A stretch of 10,142 bases of DNA from Candidatus Saccharimonadota bacterium (GTDB taxonomy: Bacteria; Patescibacteriota; Saccharimonadia; Saccharimonadales; Saccharimonadaceae): contig UNSM01000022.1 of the NCBI GenBank assembly GCA_900555425.1, positions 1 through 10,142 of the forward strand. Direction: 5' to 3'. Below are positions 6,971 to 10,142 of the stretch, one piece after another. A program made the position numbers and the translations under genes. The stretch's first letter is position 1. Each line of letters opens with the position of its first letter. Below the pieces are notes generated by a model. That model was not told the origin of the DNA and did not search any database. It worked only from the letters and a program-made list of their open reading frames with translations.

Positions 6971-7617
6971 AGGTTGAAATTGTGCGCGTCCGTCAGGAAA
7001 ATCCTGAAGTGAAGACGTTATATTTTGCGCGACCGTTCGACTTTACCGCCGGACAATATATTACGGTTTTTATTGATGGTAGTAGTGTGCGTGAAGGGAA
7101 GGCTTATAGCATTTCTTCTACTCCTGACGATGAGCTAATGTCGATTACCGTGAAGAATGTTGGTGGTGAATTTTCTAGCTATTTATGTTCACGGAATATT
7201 GGCGATAAATTGCAGATTAGCCACGCTTACGGCGATTTTAATCCGCAAACAGAAAGTCCTTTGGTCGGAATTGCTGCGGGCTGTGGACTTAGTCCAATTT
7301 GGAGCGTTATGGCAAATTCTAGCCAGCCGACGTTTTTATATTTTAGCCAAAAATCGCCAGAATATATGGTTTTTGAAAATGAGCTAGCGGCGTCAAATAT
7401 TAAAGTGAAGAAGTTCAGTACTCGTCAGCAAGTTGAGGAAAAAGATGGTTGGTTTAACGGTCGATTTAATGTGGAAAAAATTGTTCACGAAACACCAGAA
7501 GATGCGCATTTTTTGGTCTGTGGAAGTCTGCCGTTTGTTAGAGATGTTTGGCAAAAATTATCCGCCGCCGGTGTAAGTGAATTGAAAATTTCGACGGAGA
7601 CGTTTTTTGAGCAATGA
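6955..7617 (+). CDS. Ferredoxin/flavodoxin-NADP reductase-like flavoprotein
   Basis: This 220-aa protein has the two-domain FNR fold. The FAD domain includes FTAGQYITVFI, then KAYSISS at residues 49-55, a variant of the family RxYSxxS motif with Lys for Arg, then GGEFSSYL at 70-77 for the FAD pyrophosphate. The NAD(P) domain begins with GIAAGCGLSP (about 105-114) and ends with FLVCGSLPFV near 186-195. There is no [2Fe-2S] ferredoxin domain, so electrons must leave to a separate carrier or partner. It overlaps nrdG by 16 bases and the next gene by four (ATGA), so it is firmly inside the nrdDG operon. Reduced flavodoxin, made by a flavodoxin reductase, is the known electron source for E. coli NrdG. 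The inferred role is therefore reducing the NrdG cluster, directly or through a carrier. Other flavin-dependent roles remain possible. Confidence 0.82.
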   Translation: MRDSLEVEIVRVRQENPEVKTLYFARPFDFTAGQYITVFIDGSSVREGKAYSISSTPDDELMSITVKNVGGEFSSYLCSRNIGDKLQISHAYGDFNPQTESPLVGIAAGCGLSPIWSVMANSSQPTFLYFSQKSPEYMVFENELAASNIKVKKFSTRQQVEEKDGWFNGRFNVEKIVHETPEDAHFLVCGSLPFVRDVWQKLSAAGVSELKISTETFFEQ

Positions 7618-9338
7618 ACGAAGGTTTGGCGGATGGAGCGGGCGATTTTAATGTTTTCTCGGCGTTGAATGGCGATGTTAATTTTCAGAATTTATCTTCA
7701 GAAATTGATGATGATGCGACTGAATTAAATTTGGTGAAAGCGGTTGCCAGCGGTAAGAAAATTAATACGTCATTTGCCGAAGAAAATGAAGCGGAAACAA
7801 CAGAAGGATGTTTGGACGCTGAAAGACGATCGGAAATTTGCCAAAACGTAGCCAGTGCAGCGTGCGACAGTTGCGCTGCGGCGGGAAACTGTCCAATACT
7901 AAGAATGCGAAATTTTGCGGAAGAGAATTTACAGCCGGCAGCAGAGCCGAAGAGCTATTTGCCTGACTTAATGAATGATGATTATGATTTTGTTGTTGCT
8001 GGATATGTCAGTGCTGATAATGAAGAGAAGCCATCTGAGTCGATTGAAAAAGATAGTCCATCAGAAAATGAAAAACCTGAATCCGTATCAGAAAAACCTG
8101 CGGTTAAGTCGGAAACGAGCGATGATGATGCGTCGATGCGCGTGTCGGCGGAAAATAATGAAATGGACAAACCGATGGATGATGAATGTTTGAATAATGA
8201 GAGTGCGTCGTCGGAAAATATTCCAAGCGCGAAAATAATCAAAGAAAATATCCCGCCGAAAATTAACGAAGAGTCGGAAGAGACCGAGGTGGCTAGTCAA
8301 ATTAACTTGATGGACTCGGAAGACGTCGATGAAAAAGTAGATATGTCTTCTGAGAATCAGGCTCCGACTGTTGATAAAGAGGATGAATTGTCTATAAAGA
8401 AAGATAGCTATATAGAGACTGAAAATAATATAAACTCTGCACCGATTTTGGAAGATTCTACTCCAAGGGAAGGTTTGGCTGAGAAAGTTATTTCTAATGA
8501 GTTAAATTCCTCGCCTGTGCGTGATTTTGTTCAAGTCAATAATGAAATTAATATGGCGATGGATGACAATAATAATGCGCCAGTTGAGATGGGGTTGAGT
8601 GGTGAGGCTGCATGTAAAAGAACTGAATCTGTTGAGTTGATAGAGAATAAGAAGGATTCGCCAATTTTACCGCAACGCAATTTTAAAGAGCATGAAGTAT
8701 GTTTCGAAGATTCAGAGAATATTGCTATGGACGAAGATTTTGACAATTGTATGGTCGTGAATGAAACAGATAATATGGCGGATGATTTGGGTGATTGCGC
8801 AGAATTGGGCGAAGAAGTCACGCGTGAATCGGAAGAATTGCCGACTAATAAGCCTGAAGTAATAGGACAATTTATTCCCGATGATGAAATCGATCAGAAT
8901 AATATTGTCGATAAGGTTTTGAAAAAAGTCGCGGAAAAAACTGAATTGGCTGAAGAATGCGGTGAATCGATTGTTGCAGATGATTGCGATGAGGTAAAAT
9001 GCTCTGTAAAAATTGAAGAATCAAGCGATTATTGTGATGACATTGATAATGTTTTGAAAGAGGATTTAAATGCTCCAGTTTTTCAAGAAATTCCTGTTTC
9101 GTCAGATAATTCATCGGAGGAAAAAGCTAATTATAATTGTGACGAAGATGATGCCAATGATACAAATATGTCTGGCGTTTATCCGGGGGTTTGGGCTGAT
9201 GATAGTCCGTTGAATCCGGAAGATGATAAGACTTCGAACGTTAGTTATAATTTTAGCGTACTTTCTCAACTGATAACATTAGTTGGTTCGTTGGCGGTTA
9301 GAATCGTCTTCAAGAAACAAGAAGAATTGTGCAAATAG
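7614..9338 (+). CDS. Acidic, cysteine-rich, largely disordered protein with hydrophobic C-terminal tail; unknown function
   Basis: I do not recognise this 574-aa protein. The N-terminal ~100 residues are the most protein-like part and hold a cysteine cluster: Cys66, Cys76, Cys84, Cys87 and Cys93 (the last three in CDSCAAAGNCP), which could bind an iron-sulfur cluster or zinc. Residues from about 125 to 540 are low-complexity and very acidic. In a hand count of about 160 residues of this part, 46 were Asp or Glu. It is rich in Ser, Asn, Lys and Pro and looks disordered. About eleven further cysteines are scattered, often beside acidic residues (DDCDE, YCDD, NCDEDD). The end has GVYPGVW, then a hydrophobic stretch at 547-566 (SVLSQLITLVGSLAVRIVF) followed by KKQEELCK, which could be a tail anchor or amphipathic helix. 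The ATG overlaps the flavoprotein stop (ATGA), so it is the fourth gene of the nrdDG operon. A redox-carrier, metal-binding or scaffold role is speculative. Confidence 0.8.
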   Translation: MNEGLADGAGDFNVFSALNGDVNFQNLSSEIDDDATELNLVKAVASGKKINTSFAEENEAETTEGCLDAERRSEICQNVASAACDSCAAAGNCPILRMRNFAEENLQPAAEPKSYLPDLMNDDYDFVVAGYVSADNEEKPSESIEKDSPSENEKPESVSEKPAVKSETSDDDASMRVSAENNEMDKPMDDECLNNESASSENIPSAKIIKENIPPKINEESEETEVASQINLMDSEDVDEKVDMSSENQAPTVDKEDELSIKKDSYIETENNINSAPILEDSTPREGLAEKVISNELNSSPVRDFVQVNNEINMAMDDNNNAPVEMGLSGEAACKRTESVELIENKKDSPILPQRNFKEHEVCFEDSENIAMDEDFDNCMVVNETDNMADDLGDCAELGEEVTRESEELPTNKPEVIGQFIPDDEIDQNNIVDKVLKKVAEKTELAEECGESIVADDCDEVKCSVKIEESSDYCDDIDNVLKEDLNAPVFQEIPVSSDNSSEEKANYNCDEDDANDTNMSGVYPGVWADDSPLNPEDDKTSNVSYNFSVLSQLITLVGSLAVRIVFKKQEELCK

Positions 9339-9341
9339 ATA

Positions 9342-9347
9342 TATAAT
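9342..9347 (+). promoter_or_regulatory. -10 element before the membrane protein gene
   Basis: A perfect TATAAT lies six bases before the ATG at 9354, the same spacing as at 2435-2440. No convincing -35 or TGn extension is visible. The predicted transcript would be leaderless. Confidence 0.5.
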
Positions 9348-9353
9348 AAGCGT

Positions 9354-10061
9354 ATGAATGATAAAGACTCTAGTTTTCAAAATATAATAAGTATCTTAGG
9401 TTTGGTCGCTGCATTTATAGCGGCTATGGTTCCTTTATTTAGCCAATCGGAGCTGAGTAAATATTTTATTAGCACATCTTTTGTTGCACCAATAACTATA
9501 CTTACCATCATAATAGGAATTCCTCTGTCGTGGAACATCATAGAGAACCATAAAATAATTATGATTCCTGTAAAAAAGAGAGGCTCCGTGTATCCTTGGT
9601 ATGTAAAAACACATCATATTGTATGGGCATTGATTGTGTTAGCTACCATCTTGCTTATATTATTTTTTGTTGCACGAGAATTACAATGGCAACCTTATGT
9701 CCAATACATTGCATATCCAGTATTTTTCTTAAGAATCTTTGCTACTTTTTCTTTACTGCTTGCTTCAGCTATGGGGCGTTTAGAATATGAGAATGGAAAA
9801 ATTATGGTGCCGTATAAAATACTAAAGACGCTAGAAGCTAATGGGTTAATTAATCCAAAAATAAAAGTTATTGAGAATATTAAAATTGACGATGACGAAT
9901 ATATTAGAAGCAATTTCGGTATATCTAGCGATTTTACGGGGGTAAGATTGGTTACGGTTGAGGTTGATTCTCGTAAGATTTCGGCTATATTTACGGGAGA
10001 CCTATCTCAACTATTACGCAAGCTTGAGCCATCTAGTGATAATCATAGAGAGAACAATTAA
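9354..10061 (+). CDS. Unrecognised four-helix membrane protein with C-terminal soluble domain
   Basis: This 235-aa protein has four predicted transmembrane segments by hydrophobicity, at about residues 11-30, 43-63, 88-107 and 118-140. A soluble domain of about 95 residues follows (141-235), containing alternating strands (KVIENIKIDDDEYI, VRLVTVEVDSRKISAIFTGDL). Topology with both ends in the cytoplasm is plausible, since basic residues (PVKKRGS) sit between helices 2 and 3. I do not recognise the family. The soluble part looks like a small alpha/beta sensory or regulatory domain, but that is impression only. The gene has its own -10 element and begins 15 bases after the preceding stop. It is visibly richer in AT than its neighbours: hand counts give 17 and 22 GC in two 60-base stretches (9361-9420, 9481-9540) against 27 at 4981-5040 in nrdD. 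This may reflect membrane-protein codons or a different origin. Confidence 0.75.
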   Translation: MNDKDSSFQNIISILGLVAAFIAAMVPLFSQSELSKYFISTSFVAPITILTIIIGIPLSWNIIENHKIIMIPVKKRGSVYPWYVKTHHIVWALIVLATILLILFFVARELQWQPYVQYIAYPVFFLRIFATFSLLLASAMGRLEYENGKIMVPYKILKTLEANGLINPKIKVIENIKIDDDEYIRSNFGISSDFTGVRLVTVEVDSRKISAIFTGDLSQLLRKLEPSSDNHRENN

Positions 10062-10091
10062 TAAGTTACAGAAATAAGAATTGTCTTGATT

Positions 10092-10142
10092 ATGAAAATC
10101 TCCGTACGCATTAAACCAAACTCTCGTCATCGTGAGGAAGTT
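10092..10142 (+). CDS. DUF167/YggU-like protein (3' truncated by window end)
   Basis: Only 17 codons are visible, reading MKISVRIKPNSRHREEV, and the frame is open to the window edge. A start of the form M-[KR]-[IV]-x-V-[KR]-[IV]-K-P-N-[AS]-[KR] is typical of the DUF167 (UPF0235, YggU) family. These are small conserved proteins of about 75-100 residues with no firmly known function. No clear ribosome site or -10 element precedes the ATG, which lies 30 bases after the upstream stop. Confidence 0.6.
   Translation, partial: MKISVRIKPNSRHREEV

Noticed and set aside
3455..7617. Reassigned TGA codon, as in Gracilibacteria and Absconditabacteria
   Set aside because: TGA at 3455-3457 and 7615-7617 ends proteins at natural domain ends with an overlapping start of the next gene, so TGA acts as a normal stop.
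7982..9114. - and + strand open frames within the acidic protein gene
   Set aside because: The repetitive GAA/GAT-rich composition opens other frames by chance; their translations are low-complexity (Ser/Phe/Leu or Met/Arg/Lys) with no motifs.

Overview
The window looks like chromosomal DNA from a small-genome, Gram-positive-type bacterium, most likely from the Candidate Phyla Radiation and perhaps Saccharibacteria (TM7). This is an inference from gene content and style: a sortase beside a sortase-anchored surface protein, an oxygen-sensitive class III ribonucleotide reductase, tightly packed or overlapping genes, moderate-to-low GC, and TGA used as an ordinary stop (ends at 3457 and 7617). 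All ten recognised genes are on the + strand. No gene-free stretch exceeds 300 bases, and I saw no tRNA, rRNA, CRISPR array or insertion sequence.

Region 1 (1-2422) is a cell-surface module. The 3' part of a large beta-solenoid protein ends in an APNTG-type sorting signal. It is followed by a sortase with a complete His/Cys/Arg triad, transcribed from its own promoter inside an inverted repeat. The sortase probably anchors the neighbouring protein.

Region 2 (2447-3993) is a two-gene unit with a 4-base overlap. It encodes an APH/choline-kinase-like phosphotransferase and a P-loop kinase of the AAA_33/zeta-like group. Their substrates cannot be read from the sequence.

Region 3 (4013-9338) is the centrepiece: a NrdR-controlled anaerobic deoxynucleotide operon. 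A consensus-like promoter carries two NrdR-type boxes whose starts are 32 bp apart. Next come nrdD (glycyl radical reductase), nrdG (radical-SAM activase), a ferredoxin-NADP reductase-like flavoprotein, and an unrecognised, very acidic, cysteine-rich, apparently disordered protein with a hydrophobic C-terminal tail. Each gene overlaps the next. The likely logic is that the flavoprotein, possibly with the cysteine-rich protein, delivers electrons to the NrdG iron-sulfur cluster, which makes the glycyl radical on NrdD. The last protein is the strongest candidate for something undescribed.

Region 4 (9342-10142) has an AT-richer, unrecognised four-helix membrane protein with its own -10 element, then the first 17 codons of a DUF167/YggU-like gene.

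Three genes that open transcription units (1418, 2447, 9354) have a -10 hexamer only 6-9 bases before the start codon. This suggests leaderless mRNAs. nrdD, by contrast, has a roughly 100-base leader and a strong Shine-Dalgarno.
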